From: DAIDHK01 sp035510695
GTDB lineage: Bacteria; Patescibacteriota; Microgenomatia; Levybacterales; UBA12049
Direction: 5' to 3'
Length of the DNA stretch: 17,409 nt
Assembly (NCBI GenBank): GCA_035510695.1
Contig: DATKGO010000046.1
Location: 1 to 17,409, forward strand
The position numbers and the translations under genes were made by a program. The notes beneath the pieces are model-generated. The model was given only the letters and a program-made list of their open reading frames with translations, was not told the origin of the DNA and ran no database searches. This document shows positions 1 to 7,633 of the stretch, one piece after another (the stretch's first letter is position 1; each line of letters starts with the position of its first letter).

Positions 1-1409
1 TTGTCAGAATCTTTAAGGAAGAAGGACGATCTGCAAAAAATATAATCGGCAGACCAGTCCTGATTGAACTGTTGGAATATTGCCGGAAAAACAAAAAAAC
101 AATTGACGCTGTTATTGTTTACCGCTTAGATCGTGTTTCACGACAATTACAAGATTACTTATCAATACGGAAAAAATTAGCAGACTGCGATATTGCCATT
201 ATTTCAGCTTCCGAACCAACAGGAAACAGCCCGACTGAAAAATTTGTTGAGTCAATGCTAGCATGTTTCGCACAAATGGATAATGACGTCAAAAGTGAGC
301 GAACCAAAAATGGACTGAAAGCCCGATTTTTGGCAGGGCTTACGAGCGGTACTCCTCCGATGGGATATAAAAGTGAAAATGGCTATGCAGTTAAAGATCC
401 AAACACCTGGGATAAAGTCAAAGAGGCATGGGAGCTGATGGCAACCGGAACAAAAACCCTTCGTGAGATGGCAACTCTGATGAATAAATGGGGAATAAAA
501 CAACGATTTCATAATAAAGAGATGATGATACAGCCACAAACTTTGAGCAGAATATTTCGAAATAAATATTATATTGGCATCCTAACCTCGAGTAAGTATC
601 CTGAGGAAGTACGCGGTCAACACTTGCCAATGGTCACAGAAGCACTTTTTTATCGGGTACAAGCAGTAATTGATGGGAGAAATACCAACATAAACGTGCC
701 TCTAGCTAGAAGAAATAAGGATAATAGCGAGTTTCCACTTCGCAGAATCCTGCTTTGTGACAAGTGCAGTAAGCCTGTAACAGGCGGATGGAGTAAAGGA
801 AAATATGCACGTTATGCATATTATCACTGTCAAAATTGTCGTAAAGCACCCTCAATTTCTGCTGAGAAAGTCCATGCCGAAATAGTTCATTATTTATCAA
901 CCATAACACCTACAAAAGAAGGTTTGGATGCATTTCTCGCGTTATTACGCAGAACGTACTATCAACGCGTTACGCAGCTTCAGAAGCGGCGTGATGAAGC
1001 AGACAAAGAATTAAAAAGGCTTTACGAGCTTCGTCAGTCAATTATTCAAAAAAACCTCAATGGCATTTACTCAGATGAGCTCTTCAAGGAACAGAATAAA
1101 ATTGTAGAAAGCCAGATAGCCAATATTCAGATCACCAAAGACGATGCGTTATTGGCTAAGTATAACTTAGAGGCAATAGTGAAGTTTATGAAGGAAAAAT
1201 TTGCAAGCTTAGGGACAACGTATCAAATGTCAAATTTAAGCCAGGTTCGGGTATTGCTGTGTTCAATATTCCCCTCTGGACTGCGATGGAACTATCCAGG
1301 CTTATTGAACACCTCAATTAGCCCGATATATCAATCTATTCGTATGTTTGACGCTGATAGCGTCACCTCCGGTGCCGGGGGAGAGACTCGAACTCTCAAG
1401 GCCGATTAA
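1..1409 (+). CDS. Large serine recombinase, 5' end outside window
   Basis: Site-specific DNA recombinase that would cut and rejoin att sites through a serine nucleophile. The reading frame is open from base 3, so the gene starts before the window and the catalytic serine is not visible. What is seen: the second half of the resolvase domain (YRLDRVSR, then FAQMDNDVKSERTKNGL, up to about base 370), the recombinase domain with the GTPPMGY motif, a zinc ribbon with two CxxC pairs (CDKC near base 757, CQNC near 828), and a coiled-coil stretch (about bases 955-1150). This order is that of large serine integrases. The last residues (GAGGETRTLKAD) are translated from the 3' part of a tRNA-Leu gene on the other strand, so the natural C-terminus may depend on the integration state. 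Probably the integrase of an element lying to the left. Confidence 0.9.
   Translation, partial: VRIFKEEGRSAKNIIGRPVLIELLEYCRKNKKTIDAVIVYRLDRVSRQLQDYLSIRKKLADCDIAIISASEPTGNSPTEKFVESMLACFAQMDNDVKSERTKNGLKARFLAGLTSGTPPMGYKSENGYAVKDPNTWDKVKEAWELMATGTKTLREMATLMNKWGIKQRFHNKEMMIQPQTLSRIFRNKYYIGILTSSKYPEEVRGQHLPMVTEALFYRVQAVIDGRNTNINVPLARRNKDNSEFPLRRILLCDKCSKPVTGGWSKGKYARYAYYHCQNCRKAPSISAEKVHAEIVHYLSTITPTKEGLDAFLALLRRTYYQRVTQLQKRRDEADKELKRLYELRQSIIQKNLNGIYSDELFKEQNKIVESQIANIQITKDDALLAKYNLEAIVKFMKEKFASLGTTYQMSNLSQVRVLLCSIFPSGLRWNYPGLLNTSISPIYQSIRMFDADSVTSGAGGETRTLKAD
1373..1409. other. Candidate attachment-site segment in tRNA-Leu 3' half
   Basis: The recombinase frame and the tRNA 3' half share these 37 nt. 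In tRNA-targeted integration the element supplies a copy of the tRNA 3' end, while the 5' half and the promoter (here on the right) are chromosomal. That fits the arrangement seen. The exact core cannot be fixed because the other end of the element lies outside the window. Confidence 0.35.
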
Positions 1410-1457
1410 AGCCAGTAGTTTTTGAGACTACCGCGTATACCATTCCGCCACCTCGGC
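1373..1457 (-). tRNA. tRNA-Leu(CAA)
   Basis: An 85-nt cloverleaf with the long variable arm of class II tRNAs. The acceptor strand GCCGAGG (1451-1457) pairs with CCCCGGC (1374-1380), apart from an A5:C68 mismatch. The anticodon arm is GTAGT-CTCAAAA-ACTAC, with CAA at positions 34-36, so it decodes TTG. The T arm is GAGAG-TTCGAGT-CTCTC. CCA is not encoded: the bases after the discriminator A are CCG. The 3' 37 nt overlap the end of the convergent serine recombinase frame. The mismatch lies in the half that an integrating element would replace. Confidence 0.92.
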
Positions 1458-1465
1458 ATATTGCA

Positions 1466-1494
1466 ATTATACCGAAAAAACATAGTTTAAACAA
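1466..1494 (-). promoter_or_regulatory. Promoter of tRNA-Leu
   Basis: On the minus strand: TTGTTT (1489-1494), a 17-nt spacer, then a perfect TATAAT (1466-1471). The -10 ends 8 nt before the mature tRNA 5' end, so transcription would start almost at the tRNA itself. Confidence 0.75.
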
Positions 1495-1508
1495 CAAGGC
1501 AGGTTAGC

Positions 1509-1537
1509 TTTCTTTTTTTGATTATTGATGCTAGAAT
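1509..1537 (+). promoter_or_regulatory. Candidate promoter of pepA operon, leaderless
   Basis: TAGAAT (1532-1537) is a good -10. TTTCTT (1509-1514), 17 nt upstream, is a poor -35. The ATG at 1544 lies only 6 nt after the -10, so the mRNA would begin at or next to the start codon. No Shine-Dalgarno is present. Confidence 0.5.
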
Positions 1538-1543
1538 TAGAGT

Positions 1544-3061
1544 ATGAAATTTGAGATTTCACAAAACCTTTTATCTAAAATTTCCTCCGACGTTGTGCTT
1601 GTTTACGTTTTTCAAAACGAAAATGAAAAAGGACCTTTCTTTATCTCTTCTTCAGCCTATTCTCAGTTAAATAAGGCTTTAAGTGGTCAATTAGATGCAG
1701 CCTGTCAGGCAGAAAGATTTAAAGGCCAGCAAGGAAAAGTCGTCTCAGTTTTTACGCAGGATAAAATTGTCCCGACAAAAGTAGTTGTTATGGGTTTAGG
1801 CAAGAAGAGTGGATTTGTTTTGAATGATTTACGCAAAGTGACCGGTAAGATCGTTACGGCATTTAGGAAGAGGAGTGATTCATTGGTAATTGCTGTTCCG
1901 GAAGATTTGGATGAAAGTGCGCAGGAAGCTTGCAGAGTAATTGTTGAAGCGGTTGATTTGGCCAGTTACGAATTCGCCAAATATAAAGCCAAAAAACCGG
2001 AAGATAGAAATTTGGAAACGGTTATCTTGGCTGTAAGTGAACAGGTGGCTATTGTTGATATTAAAAAAGTAGTTCAGTACACGCAATTGTATACCGAAGC
2101 TACTATTCTGGCTCGTGATTTGGTCAATGAGCCGGCATATATTGCTACTCCTACATATTTAGCAGATTTAGCAGAAGATATTGCCAAAGCAAATCCTTCA
2201 GTAACCTGTAAAATTTTTGGAAAAACACAAATTGAAAAAATGGGAATGGAAGCATTTTTAGGTATCGCTCGAGCTGCAAACACAGAACCGAAATTTATTT
2301 ATTTATCTTATACGCCGGAAAAAGTCGGCCAGAAAAATAAAAAATTGGCTTTGGTGGGAAAAGGAATTACCTTCGACAGCGGTGGAATTAATGTTAAACC
2401 GGGAGACCACATGCAAGATATGAAAATGGATATGGCCGGAGCAGCCTGTGTTTTGGGCGTTTTTTCAGTAATTGCCAAAATTAAGCCGGATTTTTCGGTT
2501 ATCGGTTTAATTGCCGCAACGCCAAATTTAGTTTCCGCCTCCTCGATTTTGCCGGGTGATGTAGTAAAAGCTCTAAATGGCAAAACAATTGAAGTTCTAA
2601 ATACCGATGCGGAAGGCCGGGTAACCATGGCTGATAGTCTTTCATTTGCTGTTAAAGAAGGTGCTACCCACATTTTGGATTTTGCTACTTTAACCGGAGC
2701 ATGCATGGTTGCGTTAGGTATGGAAATTGCCGGTATTTTTTCCAATGATCGGGATTTGATTGAGGAAGTAAAGTTAGCAGCCTTCGCAGAAGGCGAAAAA
2801 GTCTGGGAATTGCCGCTTGAGAAAGATTATAAAGCGCAGAATAGAAGTGAAGTGGCGGATATTGCCAATATTCCAAATAACCGCTACGGCGGGACAATTA
2901 CCGCTGCTTTATTTTTACAGGAGTTTATCGGTAATAAACCTTGGGTACATTTTGATATAGCCGGTCCGGCCTTCGCATCTAAATCTTATGAACTGGGGCC
3001 TCAAGGCGGGACAGGATTTGGCGTACGAACTGTGCTACAATTGTTAGAAAGGAATAACTAA
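1544..3061 (+). CDS. pepA: Leucyl aminopeptidase, peptidase family M17
   Basis: Cytosolic di-metal exopeptidase that removes N-terminal residues, preferring Leu-like ones, and takes part in peptide turnover. The 505 residues match the usual M17 length. All the expected ligands and catalytic residues are visible in the C-terminal domain: K273 and D278 in GKGITFDSGG, K285 in NVKP, D296 in KMDMAGA, and D355, E357 and R359 in the signature NTDAEGR. Each sits exactly three residues beyond its E. coli PepA counterpart (K270, D275, K282, D293, D352, E354, R356). The N-terminal domain (about 1-170) is divergent, as is normal. It is the first gene of a five-gene operon; efp begins 4 nt after its stop. 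The start is supported by a -10 box 6 nt upstream. Confidence 0.96.
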   Translation: MKFEISQNLLSKISSDVVLVYVFQNENEKGPFFISSSAYSQLNKALSGQLDAACQAERFKGQQGKVVSVFTQDKIVPTKVVVMGLGKKSGFVLNDLRKVTGKIVTAFRKRSDSLVIAVPEDLDESAQEACRVIVEAVDLASYEFAKYKAKKPEDRNLETVILAVSEQVAIVDIKKVVQYTQLYTEATILARDLVNEPAYIATPTYLADLAEDIAKANPSVTCKIFGKTQIEKMGMEAFLGIARAANTEPKFIYLSYTPEKVGQKNKKLALVGKGITFDSGGINVKPGDHMQDMKMDMAGAACVLGVFSVIAKIKPDFSVIGLIAATPNLVSASSILPGDVVKALNGKTIEVLNTDAEGRVTMADSLSFAVKEGATHILDFATLTGACMVALGMEIAGIFSNDRDLIEEVKLAAFAEGEKVWELPLEKDYKAQNRSEVADIANIPNNRYGGTITAALFLQEFIGNKPWVHFDIAGPAFASKSYELGPQGGTGFGVRTVLQLLERNN

Positions 3062-3065
3062 TACT

Positions 3066-3620
3066 ATGATCGGTGTAACAGAATTAAAAGCAGGTACTAC
3101 ATTTAAAGAAGACGGAAATTTATACGTTGTGATTTCTTACGAGCATATTAAGATGGGCAGGGGTTCCGCCAACATTAAAGTCAAAGTCAAAAATTTAAAT
3201 AACGGCGCGACAGTTGATAAAAGTTATATTAACGGCGCTAAGGTTAATGATGTAATGGTAATTAAGCGTGAGTTGCAGTTTTTGTATAAAGACGAAGATA
3301 GTGCTTATTTTATGAACCCGCAAACTTACGAACAAATTGCCGTACCATTGAAGCGAATTGACGGAGCGGAATATTTAAAAGAAGGCGAGACCTTTACGGT
3401 AAGTTTCTTGGATGAGGAAGCTTTATCGGTGGCTTTACCTCCGAAGCTGGTATTTAAAGTTGTCGATACTGCTCCGGGAGTAAAAGGAAATTCCGCGACC
3501 AATGTTTTTAAAGACGCCGAATTAGAGAATGGAATAACCACAAAAGTTCCGCTTTTTATCCAAATCGGTGATACAATCCGTGTTGACACCCGCACTGGAG
3601 CCTATACGGAGAAAGCTTAA
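3066..3620 (+). CDS. efp: Elongation factor P
   Basis: Binds stalled ribosomes between the P and E sites and promotes peptide-bond formation at polyproline stretches. The 184 residues cover the usual three domains: a KOW-like N-terminal domain (about 1-64), a central OB domain (about 65-127) and a C-terminal OB domain ending in GDTIRVDTRTGAY, the EF-P signature. The tip of the domain I loop that reaches the peptidyl-tRNA reads KMGRGS, with Arg at position 32 instead of the lysine that E. coli modifies, and Met in place of the usual Pro. Arg32 is the residue rhamnosylated by EarP in Pseudomonas and Shewanella; no EarP-like gene is in the window. Second in the operon, 4 nt after pepA and 5 nt before the transporter. 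Confidence 0.96.
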   Translation: MIGVTELKAGTTFKEDGNLYVVISYEHIKMGRGSANIKVKVKNLNNGATVDKSYINGAKVNDVMVIKRELQFLYKDEDSAYFMNPQTYEQIAVPLKRIDGAEYLKEGETFTVSFLDEEALSVALPPKLVFKVVDTAPGVKGNSATNVFKDAELENGITTKVPLFIQIGDTIRVDTRTGAYTEKA

Positions 3621-3625
3621 GATTC

Positions 3626-4918
3626 ATGAATCAAAGTATCTTCCTGGCATTTCGGGAAAAGTCTTTTTTATTCCTCTGGATTGGGGAGGTTTTAACCCAA
3701 ATTTCAATTAATCTTTTCCTTTTTTATCTAATTTTAAGTGTTTTTGGCTTAACTAAATCTAATACTGCCGTTGCAATTGTTATTATTACCTGTAACGCAC
3801 CGGCAATAATTTTTGGTGTATTAGCCGGAGTTTACGTTGATCATTGGAGTAAAAAACAGGTCTTAATTTGGACTAATATTTTTAGGGCATTATTCATTTT
3901 CATTCTGGCGTTTATACATACAGATTTGGTAATAATTTATATTATCTCTCTTATTATCGCTTTTATTTCCCAGTTCTTTATCCCTGCCGAAAATCCGCTT
4001 ATTCCGTTGATTGTTCAGAAAGAGAATCTTTACTCGGCAAATGCTTTGTTTGTTTTAGCCAATTACGGATCGGTGCTAGTTGCGTACATGTTATCGGGTA
4101 CGATTATTTTATTTTTTGGTGAACAGGGAACATTATTTGTTTTAACCTTTTTACTTTTAGTCAGTTCCGTCAGCATTTTTTTCGTGCGCTATCGAATTGA
4201 GGAAAAATATAAAGAAAACGTCCGGATGACTCTTAAAGTAAATATTAGACATGAAATAAAAGCTGCATTAAATGTGGTTAGAAAAACTAAAGAAATTTCC
4301 AGCTCACTTTTTTTACTTGCTTTGTCGCCGATTCTAATTTTACTTATAGCCGCAGTTGCTCCGGGTTATGCAACTCAAGTATTAGGAATGGATGTGGAAA
4401 AATTTCCTATAACATTTGTGACGCCGGCAGCTATCGGAATGTTATTGGGAGCAGTAATTTTGGCTAACCGCTTTCAGAATATAGCCAAAGAAAAAATGGT
4501 TATTGCAGGTTTATTTATTTCGGGATTATCTTTACTTATTCTTCCATATGGTTCGATAATTTCTTCCAAGGAATTTGTGCAGGATTTTAATCTTTTTCTT
4601 CCGCATATACTAATGATTACCAGCCTTCACGTTTTGGTTGTTCTGGCATTTTTCTTAGGCTTAGCCAATTCATTGGTATTTGTTCCTTCCAATACAATCC
4701 TGCAGGAAAATACGACGGATGAAAACAGAGGGAAAATATATGGCTTGCTAAGTTCCATTGTCGGTTTATTTTCTCTTGTCCCTTTAATCGCAGTAGGAGG
4801 GTTGTCAGACCTTATTGGCGTAAGCCACGTGATAACCGGTATGGGAATTTGTGTATTACTAATAGGAATTTATCAAGTTTATGCACATAAAATAGGCTAC
4901 TCGCAGAGTATTAATTAA
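3626..4918 (+). CDS. Major facilitator superfamily transporter
   Basis: A 430-residue integral membrane protein with about 12 predicted helices in two halves, split by a charged cytoplasmic loop (about residues 190-225, EEKYKENVRMTLKVNIRHE). The loop after helix 2 reads GVYVDHWSKKQV, a variant of MFS motif A (GxxxDRxGRR), and DENRGKIYG precedes the late helices, as in the drug or siderophore exporter subfamily related to EntS (MFS_3). It is probably a proton-coupled exporter; the substrate cannot be inferred. It lies 5 nt after efp and 2 nt before the next gene, so it is co-transcribed. Confidence 0.88.
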   Translation: MNQSIFLAFREKSFLFLWIGEVLTQISINLFLFYLILSVFGLTKSNTAVAIVIITCNAPAIIFGVLAGVYVDHWSKKQVLIWTNIFRALFIFILAFIHTDLVIIYIISLIIAFISQFFIPAENPLIPLIVQKENLYSANALFVLANYGSVLVAYMLSGTIILFFGEQGTLFVLTFLLLVSSVSIFFVRYRIEEKYKENVRMTLKVNIRHEIKAALNVVRKTKEISSSLFLLALSPILILLIAAVAPGYATQVLGMDVEKFPITFVTPAAIGMLLGAVILANRFQNIAKEKMVIAGLFISGLSLLILPYGSIISSKEFVQDFNLFLPHILMITSLHVLVVLAFFLGLANSLVFVPSNTILQENTTDENRGKIYGLLSSIVGLFSLVPLIAVGGLSDLIGVSHVITGMGICVLLIGIYQVYAHKIGYSQSIN

Positions 4919-4920
4919 TT

Positions 4921-5601
4921 ATGCAATTTTTTGTTATCAGCATTATTATTTGTTATATCTTTTTTCTTTTTTATCTATATAAGTTGGGTAAAGAAGATTT
5001 TGTTTTAATTCGAAAAAATGTAGCCCTTGAACAATTATTTAATATAACTTTTATCGCAACTATAGTCAGTTTTTTAGTGGCGAGGTTGTGTTATGTACTT
5101 TCTCATTTTAACGTAACTTATCTTAATCCCTTGAAATTCTTCGTTTTACCTTACTTTCCCGGTCTTGTTTTTCCGGCTTTAATCGTCGGTGGATATTTAT
5201 ATATCTGGTATAAAAGAAAACTGCCAAGCGGTAGATTGATTGATTTTTACGCTCTGGCATTGGCCAGCATTATGCCTTTATTGGCACTCTGTCAGCTTTT
5301 TTTACCAGGTCAGCAGTTGATTGTTCAAGTCGTATTAGCCATAATTCATTTTTTTATTTATTTGTTTTTCCGTTTCTTACTTTTGCCTAGGGTAAATAGG
5401 GGAGAGATTAAAGATGGAACTCTCGGGTTATTATTTTTAGCTGTTATTTGTACCACTTCTTTTTTACAAGACGCCTTTACAAACACACACGGAATACTTT
5501 TCTTTTTACAACTGGAAGACATTTTTTATTTATTAGTTCTTCTAATTATAATTGTTTCTTTATATCCTTACGAATTTAGACAAACAAAAAAAAGAAAATA
5601 A
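4921..5601 (+). CDS. Polytopic membrane protein, Lgt-like without catalytic residues
   Basis: A 226-residue protein with about seven hydrophobic segments. Its order of features resembles prolipoprotein diacylglyceryl transferase (Lgt): an early helix, then an ARLCYVL segment like the GARLGYVL of Lgt, a GLVFPALIVGGYLY segment like the Lgt GLSFHGGLIGG segment, and GRLIDFYALALA like LRLADLVAPALA. The residues needed for Lgt chemistry are not recognisable: the histidine of the HGG motif is replaced by proline, and the GRxGNFxNG signature reads ALCQLFLPG. If homologous, it would be a non-catalytic or re-purposed relative. The similarity is read by eye and may be only shared membrane composition. 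Located between the transporter and the pseudouridine synthase, 2 nt from each. Confidence 0.6.
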   Translation: MQFFVISIIICYIFFLFYLYKLGKEDFVLIRKNVALEQLFNITFIATIVSFLVARLCYVLSHFNVTYLNPLKFFVLPYFPGLVFPALIVGGYLYIWYKRKLPSGRLIDFYALALASIMPLLALCQLFLPGQQLIVQVVLAIIHFFIYLFFRFLLLPRVNRGEIKDGTLGLLFLAVICTTSFLQDAFTNTHGILFFLQLEDIFYLLVLLIIIVSLYPYEFRQTKKRK

Positions 5602-5603
5602 TT

Positions 5604-6440
5604 ATGCAAGACATTAAAATATTATTTGAAGATGATGCAATTTTAGTACTTAATAAACCGGCGGGAATTACCGTAAATAAGTCCGATACTACTATTCATG
5701 AGTCAACTGTACAGGATTGGACAGAGAGACGATTGGGAATTGGAAAAAGTTCTCTGTCATTCCTGCGAAAGCAGGAATCCAGCGAGAACCAAGATAACAC
5801 TGGATCCCGGATCAAGTCCGGGATGACAGGGCAAGTTACCGACTATACCAGTGATGAATATTTTAGACAGTCATTTGCTCAGCGCGGCGGAATCGTACAC
5901 CGACTGGATAAGGAAACTTCCGGTATTTTGATTGTGGCGAAAAGCTGGCAGGCATTTAAAAATCTGCAGCAGCAATTTAAAGATCGATTGGTTGAGAAAA
6001 CTTATCTTGCCTTAGTGCATGGTGTATTATCTCCGCAAGCCGGGGAGATATCCGTTCCGGTTGATCGTTTGCCTTGGAACCGGAGACAATTTGGTGTTGT
6101 ACCGGGTGGCAGAGAATCAACGACTTTTTATAAAACATTGCAAACTTATAGCCTACAAGGTAAACAGCCGGAAAACTTTTCTCTGGTTGATTTGACTCCC
6201 AAAACCGGTAGAACTCATCAAATTCGTGTGCACATGAAATATCTAAACCATCCAATTGTTTCCGACTTTCTTTATGCGGGCCGAAAAACCGCGCGTGACG
6301 ACCGCAAATTATTGGAACGGGTTTTTCTACATGCTGCCAAAATATCCTTTAACCATCCGGTTACCAGGGAAAGAATACATTTTGAAAGTCCGTTACCGGA
6401 GGAGTTACAAAGTTCCATTAACAGGTTAACTAAATTGTAA
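5604..6440 (+). CDS. RluA-family pseudouridine synthase with in-frame repeat insertion
   Basis: Converts specific uridines in rRNA or tRNA to pseudouridine. The visible family motifs are FEDDAILVLNKPAG near the N-terminus, GGIVHRLDKETSG with the catalytic Asp at residue 102, the VEKTYLALVHG strand, and TPKTGRTHQIRVHM followed by NHPIVSD. No S4 domain is present before the catalytic domain. It could be RluC-, RluD- or RluA-like; the target uridine cannot be assigned. Residues 51-76 are encoded by a palindromic repeat element inserted in frame in the variable segment between the NKPAG and HRLD motifs, away from the conserved core. Last gene of the pepA operon; 58 nt later a new SD-led gene begins behind its own promoter. 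Confidence 0.93.
   Translation: MQDIKILFEDDAILVLNKPAGITVNKSDTTIHESTVQDWTERRLGIGKSSLSFLRKQESSENQDNTGSRIKSGMTGQVTDYTSDEYFRQSFAQRGGIVHRLDKETSGILIVAKSWQAFKNLQQQFKDRLVEKTYLALVHGVLSPQAGEISVPVDRLPWNRRQFGVVPGGRESTTFYKTLQTYSLQGKQPENFSLVDLTPKTGRTHQIRVHMKYLNHPIVSDFLYAGRKTARDDRKLLERVFLHAAKISFNHPVTRERIHFESPLPEELQSSINRLTKL
5754..5829. repeat. Palindromic repeat element A inside the pseudouridine synthase gene
   Basis: A 76-bp element bounded by CTGTCAT (5754-5760) and its inverse ATGACAG (5823-5829). Inside are two hairpins with 8-bp stems: ATTCCTGC-GAAA-GCAGGAAT (5759-5778) and ATCCCGGA-TCAAG-TCCGGGAT (5804-5824), with ATCCAG and CTGGAT (5777-5782, 5800-5805) also able to pair. It belongs to the widespread type of small non-coding palindrome often seen in translated form as SFLRKQESS or similar. 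Here it is read through without a stop, adding about 25 residues. Confidence 0.88.
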
Positions 6441-6445
6441 AATAT

Positions 6446-6474
6446 TTAACAATCTAGCAATTTTTTGTTAAAAT
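6446..6474 (+). promoter_or_regulatory. Promoter of the 44-residue gene and LytR_C gene
   Basis: TTAACA (6446-6451), a 17-nt spacer and TAAAAT (6469-6474), each one base from the sigma-70 consensus. Transcription would start near 6481, just before the strong Shine-Dalgarno. Confidence 0.7.
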
Positions 6475-6498
6475 TAATGATAATAGAGGAGGTGAATT

Positions 6499-6633
6499 AT
6501 GGGAAATCACAGCGGGTTTTTTAAAGGCGAAAAGAAAAAAAAGAGAAAAGAAATAGTGGGCGGTTCAGCATACAGTACCGCACCAACTTTTGTTTTGCCA
6601 AAAATGGTTGAAAAGAAAAAAAAGTCAGCCTAA
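6499..6633 (+). CDS. Small lysine-rich protein, 44 residues, unknown function
   Basis: ATG at 6499 is preceded by a near-perfect Shine-Dalgarno AGGAGGTG (6487-6494) with 4-nt spacing and a good promoter, which argues strongly for a real gene. The product is very basic: MGNHSGFFKG, then a KKKKRK run, a short GGSAYSTAPTFVLPK middle, and a KKKK tail. It has no hydrophobic helix. The lysine clusters at both ends suggest binding to RNA, DNA or anionic lipid, but that is only inference. Its stop (6631-6633) lies 2 nt before the next ATG, so the LytR_C gene, which lacks a good SD of its own, is probably translationally coupled to it. Confidence 0.75.
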   Translation: MGNHSGFFKGEKKKKRKEIVGGSAYSTAPTFVLPKMVEKKKKSA

Positions 6634-6635
6634 AA

Positions 6636-7466
6636 ATGCAAAACAAAAGAATTATTCGTCACCCTTTTTCCAGTATAAAGACAGCGATAGCATTTACCGC
6701 CATTGTTTTTATTTTGTTGGGAATTGCAACTTCAATAAAAGTTTTTCAGACTATTCAAAAAAGTATTTTTGACGGACAGCATCAGTTCGTATTGCTTATT
6801 ATCTCAGCAAATAATAAAGCGACGATTGCAGCTATAGATCCTAAAAATAATACTTTCTCGGCAGTATATATTTCCAATCCCAAAAAAGAAGATATTCAAA
6901 AAAATATGGCATTAGGTATTGATGGAAGTTTGCATACCTCTTCTTCTATCTCAAACAAAAAAGATATAGAGCAGGTGCTGTTTAGCAGTATTTTCTCTTC
7001 TTTAGGTAATAAGACTCAGTTGACCTGGTATGATTTGTTACGTCTTTATGGAACATCAAGAGTGATTGGTAATCAGAATGTCCAGGAGAGTTCGTTGACA
7101 CTGCCGGCAAATAGCGACGTAATTAAAAATATTGATGGACAATTTGTTGATTCAGCTTTACAGCAAGAAAACATTACGATACAAATTATTAATGCCAGTG
7201 ATATAACAGGACTGGGGCAGCAGCTTGAAACTTTATTAACCAACAGCGGTTTTTCGGTTATTGATGTTCGAACCAATCAGACGTCGATTAATTCTTCAGT
7301 GATAAATTATGACAATTATGATTATGCTACAATGCCCTATACGGTAAGCAAATTGGGAAGAATTTTAGGTTTTTCCTTGCATGGAACAAATAAACAAATG
7401 ATTGCCAATGTCCAGATAATTATCGGAAAAGATAATGCCGATAATTCAAAACTTTTTATTTTTTAA
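6636..7466 (+). CDS. Membrane-anchored LytR_C-domain protein
   Basis: A 276-residue protein with one N-terminal transmembrane segment (about residues 18-39) and an extracytoplasmic remainder. Near the C-terminus, ITIQIINASDITGLGQQL followed by LLTNSGFSVIDV is the start of a LytR/CpsA/Psr C-terminal (LytR_C) domain, about residues 178-265. The middle part (about 50-150) may be a reduced LCP-like domain, but the arginines and aspartates of LCP phosphotransferases are not evident, so an enzymatic role in attaching glycopolymers should not be assumed. It sits 2 nt after the lysine-rich small gene and shares its promoter. Confidence 0.8.
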   Translation: MQNKRIIRHPFSSIKTAIAFTAIVFILLGIATSIKVFQTIQKSIFDGQHQFVLLIISANNKATIAAIDPKNNTFSAVYISNPKKEDIQKNMALGIDGSLHTSSSISNKKDIEQVLFSSIFSSLGNKTQLTWYDLLRLYGTSRVIGNQNVQESSLTLPANSDVIKNIDGQFVDSALQQENITIQIINASDITGLGQQLETLLTNSGFSVIDVRTNQTSINSSVINYDNYDYATMPYTVSKLGRILGFSLHGTNKQMIANVQIIIGKDNADNSKLFIF

Positions 7467-7468
7467 AT

Positions 7469-7633
7469 ATGTTTATTTTAATTATTATTTCACTTGCGGT
7501 TATTTCGGTAGTTTGGTCATTTTTATCGTTACAGCAATCTAAAAAACATGAAGAGACGAAAAAAGTGAAAAAAAAGTTGGAAAAGGGGAGAGTTATTTTT
7601 TATAAATCTTCTTCGGGCTCCGGTAAGGCTTGA
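7469..7633 (+). CDS. Small single-pass membrane protein, 54 residues
   Basis: ATG at 7469 follows the LytR_C stop by 2 nt in the same direction. Residues 2-20 are a strong hydrophobic helix (FILIIISLAVISVVWSFLS), followed by a lysine- and glutamate-rich cytoplasmic-type tail (KKHEETKKVKKKLEKG), an N-in or C-in anchor architecture. The last 34 nt overlap the 3' end of the convergent TPR gene. The close spacing and protein-like composition support a real gene. No family is recognised. Confidence 0.5.
   Translation: MFILIIISLAVISVVWSFLSLQQSKKHEETKKVKKKLEKGRVIFYKSSSGSGKA

Noticed and set aside
2308..2745. 145-codon minus-strand frame inside pepA
   Set aside because: Antisense shadow of the conserved metal-binding region of the aminopeptidase; no signals of its own.
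6590..6772. 60-codon plus-strand frame
   Set aside because: Overlaps the 44-residue gene and the LytR_C gene in another frame, and lacks a Shine-Dalgarno.
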